A stretch of DNA of 64,000 nt from Symbiodinium natans (GCA_905221605.1 CAJNDS010002277.1:384695-448694); one strand, 5' to 3'; positions 9,326 through 18,379 are shown, counted from the first letter of the stretch. Notes: generated by a model from the sequence alone, not told the origin. Numbers and translations are program-made.

Positions 9326-9425
9326 TATACTCCCCTTAGAACCTTAATGAGAATTATGTTTTTTAATATCCTCTTGGGTTTTATATAAACACAAACCAAA
9401 AAATCATTCCCCAAGGGGGATATAG
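9326..9425. mobile_element. F9 TIR element
   Basis: CTATACTCCCCTTAGAACC at left and CCAAGGGGGATATAG at right, with an AT-rich core containing ATATCCTCTTGGGTTTTATA. Similar copies lie at 24386-24528 and 48706-48802. Confidence 0.7.
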
Positions 9426-9532
9426 CTCTGAGGTAGGCTCAACTTTTACTCCTCTGCGACAAATTGCAACCGCAAGGCTTCAGGGGGTTAAGGGCTCAGG
9501 GCTTGAGCTCTGAGGCCAAGACCCCTGTGTGT

Positions 9533-9601
9533 TTAGGGTTTAGGGTTTAGGGTTTAGGGTTTAGGGTTTAGGGTTTAGGGTTTAGGGTTTAGGGTTTAGG
9601 G
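9533..9601 (+). repeat. TTTAGGG array, about 10 perfect units
   Basis: Uninterrupted heptamers. Confidence 0.95.
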
Positions 9602-9686
9602 GGCTTTGAGACAACAAGAGCCCTCAGGGCAGAGCAGTCATGGAAGCACGACCACCGAAAGAACAATCTGTCAAGACCAAGGGCAA
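9602..9686 (+). CDS. Candidate exon
   Basis: After TTTAGG reads GFETTRALRAEQSWKHDHRK then NNLSRPRA before a CCCTAAA array. A second + frame is also open. Confidence 0.35.
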
Positions 9687-9689
9687 CCC

Positions 9690-9793
9690 TAAACCCTAAC
9701 AAACCTAAACCCTAAACCCTAAACCCTAAACCCTAAACCCTAAACCCTAAACCCTAAACCCGAAACCCTAAACCCTAAACCCTAAACCCTAAA
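9690..9793 (-). repeat. CCCTAAA array, about 14 units
   Basis: Near-perfect; one CCCGAAA unit. Confidence 0.95.
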
Positions 9794-9794
9794 C

Positions 9795-9911
9795 GAAAGA
9801 TGCATGGGAGCGGGACTGGCGTACCTGGCATGCCAGCTCAGGGCTTTGTCACGAGGCGATCGTCACGGTCACGTCTGTGTGCTTGACCTGCAGCTTGGCT
9901 CTGAAAAGGCT
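9795..9911 (+). CDS. Candidate exon
   Basis: One frame reads KDAWERDWRTWHASSGLCHE and on to LALKRL with donor CTTAG|GTCTTT; another + frame is open too. Confidence 0.3.
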
Positions 9912-10012
9912 TAGGTCTTTTTAGGGTGTAGGGTTTAGGGTTAGGGGCTAGGGTCTAGGGTTTAGGGTTGAGGGTTGAGGGTTCAGGGTTTAGGGTTAAG
10001 GGGTTAGGGACC

Positions 10013-10090
10013 CAAGGTACCCAAGCCGGTTCGCGCATGGGCGTTTGGGAGCCGTTTTGGGACCTTCCGGACCGCCTGGTAGCCCTGGCG
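10013..10090 (+). CDS. Candidate exon, 26 codons
   Basis: QGTQAGSRMGVWEPFWDLPD then RLVALA, ending at donor GTAGCAAGG on a codon boundary. Confidence 0.35.
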
Positions 10091-10243
10091 GTAGCAAGGC
10101 CAAACCCTAGACCCTAAACCCTAAACCCTAAACCCTAAACCCTGCGGTTGGGAGGGCTCCTCCGCTTCCTTGCAGGCGAGGTCGGACTTCGAGTAGCAGC
10201 AGCAGCAGGCTTCTTATACTAAGAGTCCCTGAATAGGAAATTA

Positions 10244-10446
10244 CTTAGTTGTCCAGTTATTTAGGGTTTAAGGTTTAGGGTTTAGGGTTTAGGGTTTAGG
10301 GTTTAAGGTTTAGGGTTTAGGGTTTGGGGTTTGGGGTTTCGGATTCTTAGTTGTCCAGGAACTGGGGGAACTAAAGGTTAAGCTTTGGGATTATAAGGGG
10401 ATTATATTACCCCAAAAAGGTTAAAGGTTCCCCACGCTACTACTAG
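10244..10446 (+). mobile_element. F6 element split by an array with a duplicated end
   Basis: CTTAGTTGTCCAG occurs at 10244-10256 and again at 10346-10358, with a TTTAGGG array between. The second copy continues as a full F6 to CTACTACTAG at 10446. Confidence 0.7.
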
Positions 10447-10469
10447 GATTATAGTAGCCCCCCTATTAT

Positions 10470-10508
10470 GATCCCTACTAAGGACTGCTGGTAAAAAGGG
10501 AACATCCC
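10470..10508. mobile_element. F2 right-end fragment
   Basis: AAGGACTGCTGGTAAAAAGG then GAACATCCC. Confidence 0.55.
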
Positions 10509-10556
10509 AACGAGTCAAGCAGTAGGTGTTAAATATTCAAGGTGCAGAGGATTTAG

Positions 10557-10627
10557 GATGCACGTCCAGCGGAACCCCGGGTATCCCTTGACCCGAGTAA
10601 CGAGGGAACCCTGGACCCTCAACTAGG
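10557..10627 (+). CDS. Candidate exon
   Basis: Between GATTTAG and GG|GTTTAGGG; reads DARPAEPRVSLDPSNEGTLD then PQLG. Confidence 0.35.
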
Positions 10628-10720
10628 GTTTAGGGTTTAGGGTTTAGGGTTTCGGGTTTCGGGTTTAGGGTAAACCCCATTAGGGTTAGGAGCCCCTTCC
10701 TTGGTCTGCAAAGTTTAGGA

Positions 10721-10885
10721 CTCCCCCTCCCCGAAGCCCTGCAACTCCCCAAAGTCCAGAACCTGCGCGCCACCGTGGTGGCACTCATCTTCAAAGCCTA
10801 TACCACCTCCAGAACCTCATCTTAGCAGCCCCCGAAAACGTTTCCGAGGCCAGGTTCGGATCCTACATCACGCGAACAAAGCGCC
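10721..10885 (+). CDS. Candidate exon or exons
   Basis: One frame reads LPLPEALQLPKVQNLRATVV to a TAG at 10823. A second takes over as HLQSLYHLQNLILAAPENVS then EARFGSYITRTKRP. A short intron or frameshift between them is possible. Confidence 0.35.
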
Positions 10886-11073
10886 CTAAACCCGAAATCC
10901 TAAACCCTAAAACCTAAAACCTAAACCCTAAACCCTAAACCCTAAAACCTAAACCCTAAACCCCAAACCCTAACGATGCAGTCCAAATCGTGATTTCACG
11001 GTTCGGGGGGGGGGGGGGGGATGCTCGGACCCCAACTCCAACGAAGCGCCCTAAACCCAAAACCCAAAACCCC

Positions 11074-11199
11074 CTACTTGAAGGATCGTGGGTAGTTGTA
11101 AGTAGGGTTACAAGTACCCTTTTTCATGCTATAGCCAGGAATAACAAGAGCTACCCTACTTGTAACCCCACCTATATCCACCCATGGACATCCAAGTAG
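11074..11199 (+). mobile_element. F1 element, diverged
   Basis: CTACTTGAAGGATCGTGGGT to CCATGGACATCCAAGTAG. The donor position has AT in place of GT, so this copy may not splice. Confidence 0.65.
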
Positions 11200-11279
11200 C
11201 CTTAAACCCTAAACCCTAAACCCTAAACCCCAAACCCTAAACCCCAAACCCCAAACCCTAAACCCTAAACCCTAACTCA
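11200..11279 (-). repeat. CCCTAAA/CCCCAAA array
   Basis: About 10 units with CCCCAAA variants. Confidence 0.85.
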
Positions 11280-11394
11280 CAGGCTCAGGGCCCGGCGACC
11301 ACGGCCAAGTACCCGGCTGCCGACTCAGGAACGGCCGGGATAAGGCTCCTGTGAGGGGTTTCGGGTTTAGGGTTTAGGGTTTATGGTTTAGGGC

Positions 11395-11614
11395 GCCCAG
11401 ACCCCTGGGAGGATCCAAAAAATAGATCCCCTTAAGGGTTCCTAAGAACTTAGTTCCTGTGTTCATAATCCCTCAAAAGTGTACACTTTCAGTTCTATAG
11501 GGTAGTATCCCAAGAAGTGTAAAGTGCTCACTCAGCTACTAAGAGAATGACCCAATAGCAGTGTAGGGTACTATCTGGGGGCTCCATTTTTTGGATCCTC
11601 CCAGGGGTCTGGGC
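11395..11614. mobile_element. F5 TIR element, long form
   Basis: GCCCAGACCCCTGGGAGGAT at left and its near-exact inverse at right, 220 bp. The second copy at 14213-14333 is a ~100-bp shorter internal-deletion form. Confidence 0.85.
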
Positions 11615-11617
11615 GTG

Positions 11618-12102
11618 AGGGGGTTAGGGCTTCGGGTTTCTGGGTTTTGGGGTTTAGGGTTTAGGGTGTCTGGGCTTTGGGGTTAGGGTTTAGGGCTAGG
11701 GGGTATAGGTTCAAGGTTTAGGGTTTAAGGTTTAGGGTTCTTAGGGTTTAGGGCTGAGGGGTTTTAGGTTATGGGGTATGGGGCTTTCGGGCTGTGGGGT
11801 ATGGGGTTTGGAGTTTACGGATTACCCTAAACCCTAAACCCTAAACCCCAAACCCTAAGCCCTAAACCCTAAACCCTAAACCCTAAACCCTAAACCCTAA
11901 ACCGGGTTTGGGGGGTTTCATGGCTTGGGTCAAGGCAGCCTTCTCAGCTTGGAGCTCAGGGGGCCCGAAGACCGAATAAAACTGTACAAACCAATCCTAA
12001 GCCTTAGGGACCCTAAACCCTAAACCCTAAACCCTAAACCCTAAATCCTAAACCCTAAACCCTAAACCCTAAACCCTAAACCCTAAACCCTAAACCCTAA
12101 AG
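11618..12102. repeat. Arrays in both orientations around a short island
   Basis: Decayed TTTAGGG to about 11822, CCCTAAA arrays at 11823-11902 and 12011-12102. The island 11925-12005 is open on both strands (- frame FVQFYSVFGPPELQAEKAAL). Confidence 0.75.
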
Positions 12103-12398
12103 GCCCTGAAGCCCTGAAGCCCTGAAGCCCTGAACCCTAGACTCCCGAACCCCTAACACCTATCCACCCCGAAACCCTATCCCGGAGCTGAGGATGTAGG
12201 GGCCGTTTCAGGCTTTAGGGTTTAGGGTTTAGGGCTAGGCTTTAGGGTTTAGGGTTTAGGGTTTAGGGTTTTGGGTTTTGGGTTTTGGGTTTAGGGCTTA
12301 GGAGGGAATCGTCCCACACCCGTTCTCCCCACAAGGCCGATGTAAGCTCCTCAGGCTGTTGAGCGTGCTTCCAAAGTTCAGGCTGGCCTGCGGCAGGG

Positions 12399-12497
12399 GT
12401 TAGGGTTTAGGGTTTAGGGTTTAGGGTTTAGGGTTTAGGGTTTAGGGTTTAGGGTTTAGGGTTTAGGGTTTAGGGTTTAGGGTTTAGGGGTTTAGGG
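12399..12497 (+). repeat. TTTAGGG array, about 13 units
   Basis: Almost perfect; directly followed by the F10-containing block. Confidence 0.95.
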
Positions 12498-12514
12498 TCC
12501 GCGGAATAGCCTAC

Positions 12515-12621
12515 ACTCCAGAAAGTTGGAACATGGCTTCAGGATGATTCGAGCTGGGATTCCGTTTAGTACATCTACCTTTTGGATTATATGGCGATAA
12601 GGATGTTCCAACTTTTTGGAG
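12515..12621. mobile_element. F10 TIR element
   Basis: CTCCAGAAAGTTGGAACATG at left, GATGTTCCAACTTTTTGGAG at right; about 75% similar to the copy at 39985-40084. Confidence 0.75.
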
Positions 12622-12811
12622 CTCACTGCAAACGTTACTAAACTAGGATAGCCATTAAACCCCTCTGAACAAATATTCCTGAATACTCTCCTCAAAAACC
12701 CAACAGGAGAACTATACAATGTCCCAAGGGCCTGCCGAGTAGCCTTAAACCCTAAACCCAACCCTAAACCCTAAACCCTAACCCCTAAACCCTAAACCCT
12801 AAACCCGAAAG

Positions 12812-12915
12812 AGGGTGCGGCCCCCCACCGGCTGCGAGCAAGCGGCGCAGGACACGCCAGATGCATCAGCGGGCCACACGGTGAAGGTGGCTTTGCGGGC
12901 CTTGCGGTCTGTCGG
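12812..12915 (+). CDS. Exon interrupted by an F2 insertion, left part
   Basis: Reads RVRPPTGCEQAAQDTPDASA then GHTVKVALRALRSVG. The F2 element at 12916 splits it. The right part at 13170 continues the same frame if the element and one 8-bp target copy are removed. Confidence 0.45.
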
Positions 12916-13169
12916 TTGGGATGTTCCGCCTTACAGTCCTTACTTGGAGGTTCATGGTACTTGTTAACCAATTAGCACTGCGCTCATAACCCACGTATAA
13001 GCCCCTTAAGTGCCCTAATATGGCTATCATTCTAAGTACAGTTATAAGTTATACGTACAGTTGCAATTGGTTAATAAGTAGCATGAACCTCCAAGGAAAT
13101 TATGATGGTGGGAACTTTCATCCCCATTTCAGGACTGTTAGTATAAGGGGGAACATCCCAATCTGTCGG
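12908..13169. mobile_element. F2 with perfect 8-bp TSD and nested F1 variant
   Basis: TTGGGATGTTCC (12916) to GGAACATCCCAA (13161), flanked by TCTGTCGG at 12908-12915 and 13162-13169. Inside, an F1-type element runs from TACTTGGAGGTTCATGG (12941) to CATGAACCTCCAAGG (13096). An 8-bp TSD is typical of hAT-like transposition; this copy is non-autonomous. Confidence 0.85.
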
Positions 13170-13231
13170 ATTCCAGCTATTCTTGCACTTGCAAACAATA
13201 AAATCAGGTCCACCACTGGGGGCCCGGGTAA
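13170..13231 (+). CDS. Exon interrupted by an F2 insertion, right part
   Basis: Continues FQLFLHLQTIKSGPPLGAR and meets donor CGG|GTAAAAC. In-frame continuity with 12812-12915 across a precise insertion suggests one ancestral exon. Confidence 0.4.
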
Positions 13232-13234
13232 AAC

Positions 13235-13500
13235 ACTAAACGCTAAAGCCACCCCCTCCACAACCTCGAAATGACTCATATCGAATAAGCCCTAAAACCC
13301 TCAACGCCCAGTTCCTAAAGTTCAACTGATGGGCCCGACACGGTATATTAGCAGTATTATTATGAGCAGTATACAGAATAAATATTAATCATTGTTATAT
13401 TACTGTGTTTTTGTTGGCAAATCACCTTGTCCGGAAATGCGGGGCTGGGATCAGGGCTTCCTGGGGCTTCAGGGTTTAGGGCGTCAAGAGTTTGCAATTT
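13235..13500. other. No gene recognised
   Basis: AT-rich patch at 13340-13420 (TATTAGCAGTATTATTATGA) and scattered telomere relics; a G-run follows at 13501-13519. Confidence 0.4.
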
Positions 13501-13703
13501 GGGGGGGGGGGGGGGGGGGTTTAGGACTGCATCACTAGGGTTTAGGGCTTTAGGACTTTAGGGTTTTAGGGCTTAGGGTTAAGTTTAGGGTTTAGGGTTT
13601 GGGTTTAAGGGCAAAGGGTTGAGGGCTGAGCTTTGCCAGGGTTTTCAGGCGGCAGCTCAGCACCGGAACCCTAAACCCTAAACCCTTAACCCTAAACCCT
13701 TGA

Positions 13704-13795
13704 AAGTGCTGGGATGCTCTGGTTGCCGGCTGAGCCGCATCGAGGTCCATTGCCAGCTCGATCCAGTCCCCCAACTCGAGGGGCTTGACTCCTTG
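13704..13795 (+). CDS. Candidate exon ending at an F3 donor
   Basis: Reads LKVLGCSGCRLSRIEVHCQL then DPVPQLEGLDSL and ends TTG|GTAGCCC on a codon boundary. After the F3 acceptor at 13986 the frame continues TPRLLGATCWGLLG. The - strand is also open (GDWIELAMDLDAAQPATRAS), so strand is unsure. Confidence 0.35.
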
Positions 13796-13986
13796 GTAGC
13801 CCAGTGACCATGTTACAATGGGTTCAGGGTTTAGGGTTTAGGGTTTAGGGCTTAGGGTTCAGGGTTTAGGGTTTAGGGTTTAGGGTTTAGGGTTCCTTGG
13901 TAGCCCAGCAACCATGCTATAATAAGGGCACTCTTTTGTTACTTTACCAACAAAAAAAGGGTAAAGGGTCCCACCGGGCTACCAAG
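13791..13986 (+). mobile_element. F3 element with duplicated left end around an array
   Basis: CCTTGGTAGCCCAGTGACCA at 13791 and CCTTGGTAGCCCAGCAACCA at 13895 flank a TTTAGGG array (13823-13894); the second copy is complete to GGGCTACCAAG. Confidence 0.75.
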
Positions 13987-14212
13987 ACTCCTCGGCTTCT
14001 TGGAGCAACATGTTGGGGGCTTTTGGGTTCAGGGTTTAGGGTTCAGGGTAGGGCTTAGGGTTTAGGGTTTAGGGGTTAGGAATTTAGGGTTTCGGGTTTT
14101 GGGTTTCGGGTTTTGGGGCCTTCGAGCTCCTGGGGTCCAGGACTTAGGACTCGTGATGCCCGGTCTGTATACCCGTGGCAGTGATGTCGGACCTAAATCG
14201 GGCGTCTGTGAC

Positions 14213-14333
14213 CCCCAGACCCCTGGGAGGATCCAAAATATAGAGCCCCTTAAAGGTTCCTAAGAACGACCCAATAGTAGTAGAGGGTACTATTTGGGGG
14301 TGCTATTTTTTGGATCCTCCCAGGGGTCTGGGC
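14213..14333. mobile_element. F5 TIR element, short form
   Basis: Same 20-bp termini as the 11395 copy; about 100 bp of the interior is missing. Confidence 0.85.
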
Positions 14334-14434
14334 CGAGAACACACGCAGGAGTTGACGGGGTGGTGCGGAAGTTGTTAGCACCTTTTCTATCACACCAAGT
14401 TTGATCGTGGGCCTTTGAGAAGGGCTCTGCTTCC

Positions 14435-14548
14435 ACCCAGAGAGCCCAATGCCCCTTTATTAAGGAACATACCTTAAACTACCCTAAACCCTAAACCCTA
14501 AACCCTAAACCCTAAACCCTAAACCCTAAACCCTAAACCCTAAACCCT
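14435..14548 (-). repeat. F4 left end fused to a CCCTAAA array
   Basis: CCCAGAGAGCCCAATGCCCC to ACCTTAAACT, then about 9 perfect heptamers. Confidence 0.8.
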
Positions 14549-14562
14549 ATGCTTTTATTCAG

Positions 14563-14656
14563 GGGCAACTGGCTCACTGACAACCAGCCCTCGCGGGGCA
14601 GGCTGCAGCCAAGGTTCCAATCTCAGATCGGACCACCTGCACCGGCCATCTTCGGG
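14563..14656 (+). CDS. Candidate exon with good splice sites
   Basis: Acceptor GCTTTTATTCAG, donor GGG|GTGTAAAG. Reads GNWLTDNQPSRGRLQPRFQS then QIGPPAPAIFG. No family recognised. Confidence 0.45.
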
Positions 14657-14686
14657 GTGTAAAGCTCCCAGGGTTTAGGGCTCCCT

Positions 14687-14752
14687 AAACCCTAAACCCT
14701 AAACCCTAAACCCTAAACCCTAAACCCTAAACCCTAAACCCTAAACCCCTGA
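14687..14752 (-). repeat. CCCTAAA array, 9 units
   Basis: Perfect heptamers. Confidence 0.95.
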
Positions 14753-14781
14753 AGGCTTGGGGGGGCTGTGGGGTTTTGAAG

Positions 14782-14865
14782 CTCTGATGGATGTGGCAAG
14801 GAGGCACCTTTCCGAAAGCCCCTGGAAGAGGGAACCGGAGCTCCGCAGGGCAAGCGCGCCACAGG
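14782..14865 (+). CDS. Candidate exon
   Basis: After TTTTGAAG reads LMDVARRHLSESPWKREPEL then RRASAPQ and meets CAG|GGTTTAGGG. Flanked by a CCCTAAA array before and a TTTAGGG array after. Confidence 0.4.
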
Positions 14866-14943
14866 GTTTAGGGTTTAGGGTTTAGGGTTTAGGGTTTAGG
14901 GTTTAGGGTTTAGGGTTTAGGGTTTAGGGTTTAGGGTTTAGGG
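14865..14943 (+). repeat. TTTAGGG array, 11 units
   Basis: Perfect heptamers. Confidence 0.95.
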
Positions 14944-14944
14944 T

Positions 14945-15058
14945 GGATTCAGGCCTTGTAACTTGAAGCACATTGCAGGTACTTACAGGGACAGACACGC
15001 AGAGCTGGCAGGTCGCTGCAGCACATGCGGCACCAACTATGCAGAACTGTGCAAATAG
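14945..15058 (+). CDS. Candidate terminal exon
   Basis: Reads FRPCNLKHIAGTYRDRHAEL then AGRCSTCGTNYAELCK before TAG (15056-15058). CSTC and two further cysteines hint at a small metal-binding or secreted motif; inference only. Confidence 0.4.
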   Translation, partial: GFRPCNLKHIAGTYRDRHAELAGRCSTCGTNYAELCK

Positions 15059-15073
15059 CTCTGCGTCTTGACA

Positions 15074-15150
15074 CCAAACCCTAAACCCTAAACCCTAAAC
15101 CCTAAACCCTAAACCCTAAACCCTAAACCCTAAACCCTAAACCCTAAACC
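15074..15150 (-). repeat. CCCTAAA array, 11 units
   Basis: Perfect heptamers. Confidence 0.95.
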
Positions 15151-15166
15151 ATCCTAAACTTCTGCA

Positions 15167-15273
15167 GCTTCATGGGTCTTAGAGACATATGGCAACTGAA
15201 GCAAAAACTTGATGTACAATCCGCACTAACGCGCATTCCAACCCTTAGCTGGAACTACCCACGAACCTTCTGA
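15167..15273 (+). CDS. Candidate terminal exon
   Basis: Acceptor ACTTCTGCAG. Reads FMGLRDIWQLKQKLDVQSAL then TRIPTLSWNYPRTF and TGA at 15271. Confidence 0.45.
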
Positions 15274-15298
15274 CACTGATTGCTTGACTTCTTTGTGG

Positions 15299-15357
15299 TC
15301 CCCTAAACCCTAAACCCTAAACCCTAAACCCTAAACCCTAAACCCTAAACCCTAAAC
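15299..15357 (-). repeat. CCCTAAA array, 8 units
   Basis: Near-perfect heptamers. Confidence 0.95.
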
Positions 15358-15416
15358 CGTGGCTCTGGGGGGCTGGTTTGGTGTCCAGATCTACTTGTAG
15401 GGGCTTTTATTTGCAG

Positions 15417-15446
15417 TTTGGAACCACCTGCTGGCACGCTGTCACG
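15417..15446 (+). CDS. Candidate 30-nt micro-exon
   Basis: Acceptor CTTTTATTTGCAG, donor ACG|GTAAAG; ten codons FGTTCWHAVT, in phase. Good sites but too short to score. Confidence 0.3.
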
Positions 15447-15461
15447 GTAAAGAGGCTCACC

Positions 15462-15521
15462 CTAAACCCTAAACCCTAAACCCTAAACCCTAAACCCTAA
15501 ACCCTAAACCCTAAACCCTAA
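15462..15521 (-). repeat. CCCTAAA array, 8 units
   Basis: Perfect heptamers. Confidence 0.95.
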
Positions 15522-15560
15522 TGTCTCAGGCTTAGGGCTGCTTCTCGCCCCCGGCCTCAG

Positions 15561-15633
15561 CATGAGCTCTGACGCAAATGCGGCCGGTCCTGCAACAACG
15601 ATTGAGAAATCACCCGCCCCAAGTTCTCGAAAA
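15561..15633 (+). CDS. Candidate exon with ATG
   Basis: After CCGGCCTCAG reads MSSDANAAGPATTIEKSPAP then SSRK before CCCTAAG repeats. Confidence 0.35.
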
Positions 15634-15710
15634 CCCTAAGCCCTAAACCCTAAACCCCTGAAGCCTTATAAGCCCTAAAGCCTGAACCTCATAGGCCCTG
15701 AACCCCCAAG

Positions 15711-15850
15711 CTTGTATGATGACCCCACCCTGGCCTTCAAGCTGTTGAAAGGACAAAGTCCGACATCTAAGCTGCTGCAGCTACATGCATACCACCCGCA
15801 GCCCAAACCCATCAAAGCCCCCGTCCGATCTCAAGAAGAGCTCTCAAGGG
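15711..15850 (+). CDS. Candidate exon with consensus donor
   Basis: After CCCCCAAG reads LYDDPTLAFKLLKGQSPTSK then LLQLHAYHPQPKPIKAPVRS and QEELSR, ending GG|GTAAGGG. One of the longer single-frame exons. Confidence 0.45.
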
Positions 15851-16082
15851 GTAAGGGCTTTGGGGCGTGGCATACAAAGGTGTACCCCAAACCCTAAACA
15901 ATCAAACCCTAGCTTATAAAAATTGACAGGCCTATGGCAAATGATCGAGGTTCAGACTCAGGGCCTTGGCCCTCAGACCCAGCAGCCCTGAAGAACCCTA
16001 AGCCCTAAGCCCTAAGCCCTAAGCCCTAAACCCTAAACCCTAAACCCTGAACCCTGAACCCTGAACCCTAAACCCGACACGC

Positions 16083-16184
16083 CCACCCTTTAAGCGCTAC
16101 ACTCCAGCACCGCCCGCAGAGCCGGAAGGGCCAGGGCCCCGGCTTGTTGGCAAATATCGAGACAATCCTTCGCGCACAGAACTG
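16083..16184 (+). CDS. Candidate terminal exon
   Basis: Reads HPLSATLQHRPQSRKGQGPG then LLANIETILRAQN and TGA at 16182; followed at once by an A-rich island that could be 3' sequence. Confidence 0.4.
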
Positions 16185-16460
16185 AAAGCAATAGCAGTCA
16201 TAACATGGTCGCAATAGCAATGATCGTAATAGTGGCAATAGCAATTAAAGTAGCAACAATCACAAAATTAAAAAAACATAGAATTAAATAAGGATAGAAG
16301 AACGATACTAATAAAACTAACAGTAGTAAAAGAATAAAGATAATAATAATAACAATAACAATAACAATAATGACAATAATAATAATAATAAGATAGTAGC
16401 ACTAGAAATAATAACAATACTAGCAGTAACAGTTCTAGTAATCAAAGGAAATGATAAAGT
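16185..16460. other. A-rich island
   Basis: AATAATAACAATAACAATAA and AGCAATAGCAATG motifs; strongly A over T. Resembles the island at 18380-18890. No gene. Confidence 0.6.
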
Positions 16461-16557
16461 TTACGGTTGGAGGGCCTCCAGGCCTTTCGAGGCTGGGATT
16501 CAAAGCCGGAAGATGAAGGCTAAGTGGAGCAACTGCAGGAGGCGGACTTGCTTCAAG
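16460..16557 (+). CDS. Exon with consensus donor
   Basis: After ATAAAG reads YGWRASRPFEAGIQSRKMKA then KWSNCRRRTCFK, ending AAG|GTAAGC. Highly basic. No family recognised. Confidence 0.5.
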
Positions 16558-16619
16558 GTAAGCCTGTTAGAATTAAACTAAACCCGAAGAGAAACCGAAC
16601 AATGTCAAAAGCTCAGAAA

Positions 16620-16722
16620 TGGAGAGAGAGAGAGAGAGCGTGAGAGCGAGAGAGCAAGAGAGCGAAAGAGCGAGAGAGCGACAGAGAGCGAGAGAGAGAG
16701 AGAGAGAGTGAGTGAGTGAGTG
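16620..16722 (+). repeat. GA/GAGC purine tract
   Basis: GAGAGAGAGAGC units; reverse-frame leucine/serine ORFs are artefacts. Confidence 0.9.
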
Positions 16723-17079
16723 AGGCCTTTCATGGTTTGGGTTTATGCGCTTGGTCAGGCCCCCCAAACCCCCCCCCGGAACCCCCCCCCCCCCCCCCCC
16801 AAACCCCCCACCCCACGCCCCCGCGAAACTCGGGCGCTTTTGGCGTCGGACCTATGCGTTTCGAGATGGGGGGCCCACCTCGATCCGCTAAACGCAAGAG
16901 CTCCAACCCTGAACACGAAAGCCCTACAGCCGGTAAACATCAACCCAAAACCCTGAACACCCTAAGGAACACAAGACCCCTAAACGTTGAAATCTAAACC
17001 CTAAACCCTAAACCATAAAACGTCCCTATAAACCCTAAGCCCTAAAACTTAAACCCTAAACCCTCAACCCTAAGCCAAG

Positions 17080-17175
17080 CTGCTTTTGGATGTTCTTCGG
17101 GCACGGCAGCTTGTTCGAGAAGATGAAGCCAACCCCATCCGCGCCTCGAAAAAAGGTTCGAGAGTCTTCCTTTGA
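17080..17175 (+). CDS. Candidate terminal exon
   Basis: After TAAGCCAAG reads LLLDVLRARQLVREDEANPI then RASKKGSRVFL and TGA (17173-17175). Helix-like, charged. Confidence 0.5.
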   Translation: MLLDVLRARQLVREDEANPIRASKKGSRVFL

Positions 17176-17339
17176 GTCGTTGGGGTTAGGGTTTAGCGCT
17201 TAGGGCTTAGGGTTTATGGTTTAGGGCTTAGGGTTTCGGGTTTAGGGTTTAGGGCTTAGGGTTTGGGGTTTAGGGCAAAGTTCCTTGGGCTCCAAGGTTC
17301 GGGGTTTAGGGCTGAGAGCTTCGGGGGGATTGGGTTTAG

Positions 17340-17416
17340 GCTCCAAGCGCGGAGTGGCCCTCGGAAGCCAATACCCAGCAAGCAGCCTAGGCGTTCTCCC
17401 GTAGCTGCACCGCAAG
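17340..17416 (+). CDS. Candidate exon
   Basis: Between GGGTTTAG and CAAG|GGTTTAGGG; two + frames open (LQARSGPRKPIPSKQPRRSP or SKRGVALGSQYPASSLGVLP). Confidence 0.3.
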
Positions 17417-17513
17417 GGTTTAGGGTTTAGGGTTTAGGGTTTAGATTTAGGGTTTAGGGTTTAGGGTTTAGGGCTTATAAGTGAAGCTAAACCCTCAAAA
17501 AGGGAATAAGGCC

Positions 17514-17612
17514 TACTTCCAGGTTCACGGGTAGTTATAAGTAGGGATATTACCCTGCTATAGAGTTACCCCACTTCCAACCCCGCTAGCTACCCGTGAA
17601 ACCCTCAAGCAG
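17514..17612 (+). mobile_element. F1 element, followed by a solo F1 right end
   Basis: CTTCCAG|GTTCACGGGTAG to TACCCGTGAAACCCTCAAGC AG; a second right end CATGAAACCTCCAAGTAC lies at 17639-17655. Confidence 0.65.
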
Positions 17613-17657
17613 CCCTAAACCCCTAAACCCGAAGGCCCCATGAAACCTCCAAGTACA

Positions 17658-17768
17658 CTGGGTCCTACGAGCCTACGCGTCGGCTCCCTCATCCTCGGGA
17701 TCCCGGCTGCTTAGGTTGCCCCTGCAGAACTGGACAGCGTACCTGATGCGGCGAAGGCAGCTGACATT
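17658..17768 (+). CDS. Candidate exon
   Basis: Longest frame reads LRAYASAPSSSGSRLLRLPL then QNWTAYLMRRRQLTF into the next array. Confidence 0.35.
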
Positions 17769-17872
17769 TAGGGTTTAGGGTTTGTTCAGGGTTTAGGGTT
17801 TAGGGTTTAGGGCTTGTTTAGGGTTTACGGTTTAGGGTTTGTTTAGAGTTTGGGGGGGGAGGGGTTAGGGAA

Positions 17873-17962
17873 AGCTTCTTCAAGCACCTGCTACGCTACG
17901 ACAGGGTTGAAGCAGCAACCGCCACGGGCAGGGGCAGAGCTGTCACAGCAGAGCAAGCCTGA
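17873..17962 (+). CDS. Candidate terminal exon
   Basis: SFFKHLLRYDRVEAATATGR then GRAVTAEQA and TGA. A second frame downstream is open to 18007. Confidence 0.4.
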   Translation, partial: SFFKHLLRYDRVEAATATGRGRAVTAEQA

Positions 17963-18243
17963 ATCTGAAACCGCACCATCCGACGGAAACCGCGCAGTTG
18001 CAACAGGGGTTTAGGGTTTAGGGTTTAGGGTTTAGGGTTTAAAGTGTCGGAACACACAAAGGGAACCAAAAAAAGTTAAAACAAGCCCGAAACAAGAACA
18101 CTGAAACGATCCTCCCTCACGCTGCAGAGTACAGCAGCACAACAACAGATGTATCTATAGCAACCCTAAAGAATGTGTCCGAAAACCCTGGAAGGGCGCC
18201 CTTCTCATTCATTGGGTTCCTAAGTCGTAGTTGAGGCAGCAAC

Positions 18244-18300
18244 ATGAACCCGTCCAGGGACGCAGATGCAAGGCTTTCAGACATTCAGCTGAGGCATGCA
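18244..18300 (+). CDS. Candidate first exon
   Basis: ATG preceded by an in-frame TGA; MNPSRDADARLSDIQLRHAG. Confidence 0.3.
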
Positions 18301-18379
18301 GGGGGTTCAGGGTTTTCGGGATTGAGGATCTGAAAGTTCAGGGCCTTACGGGATTTGTGTCTAGGGTGTAGAGTATAAA

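Noticed and set aside
16573-16767. Serine/leucine repeat ORF
   Set aside because: Antisense of a GAGA tract.
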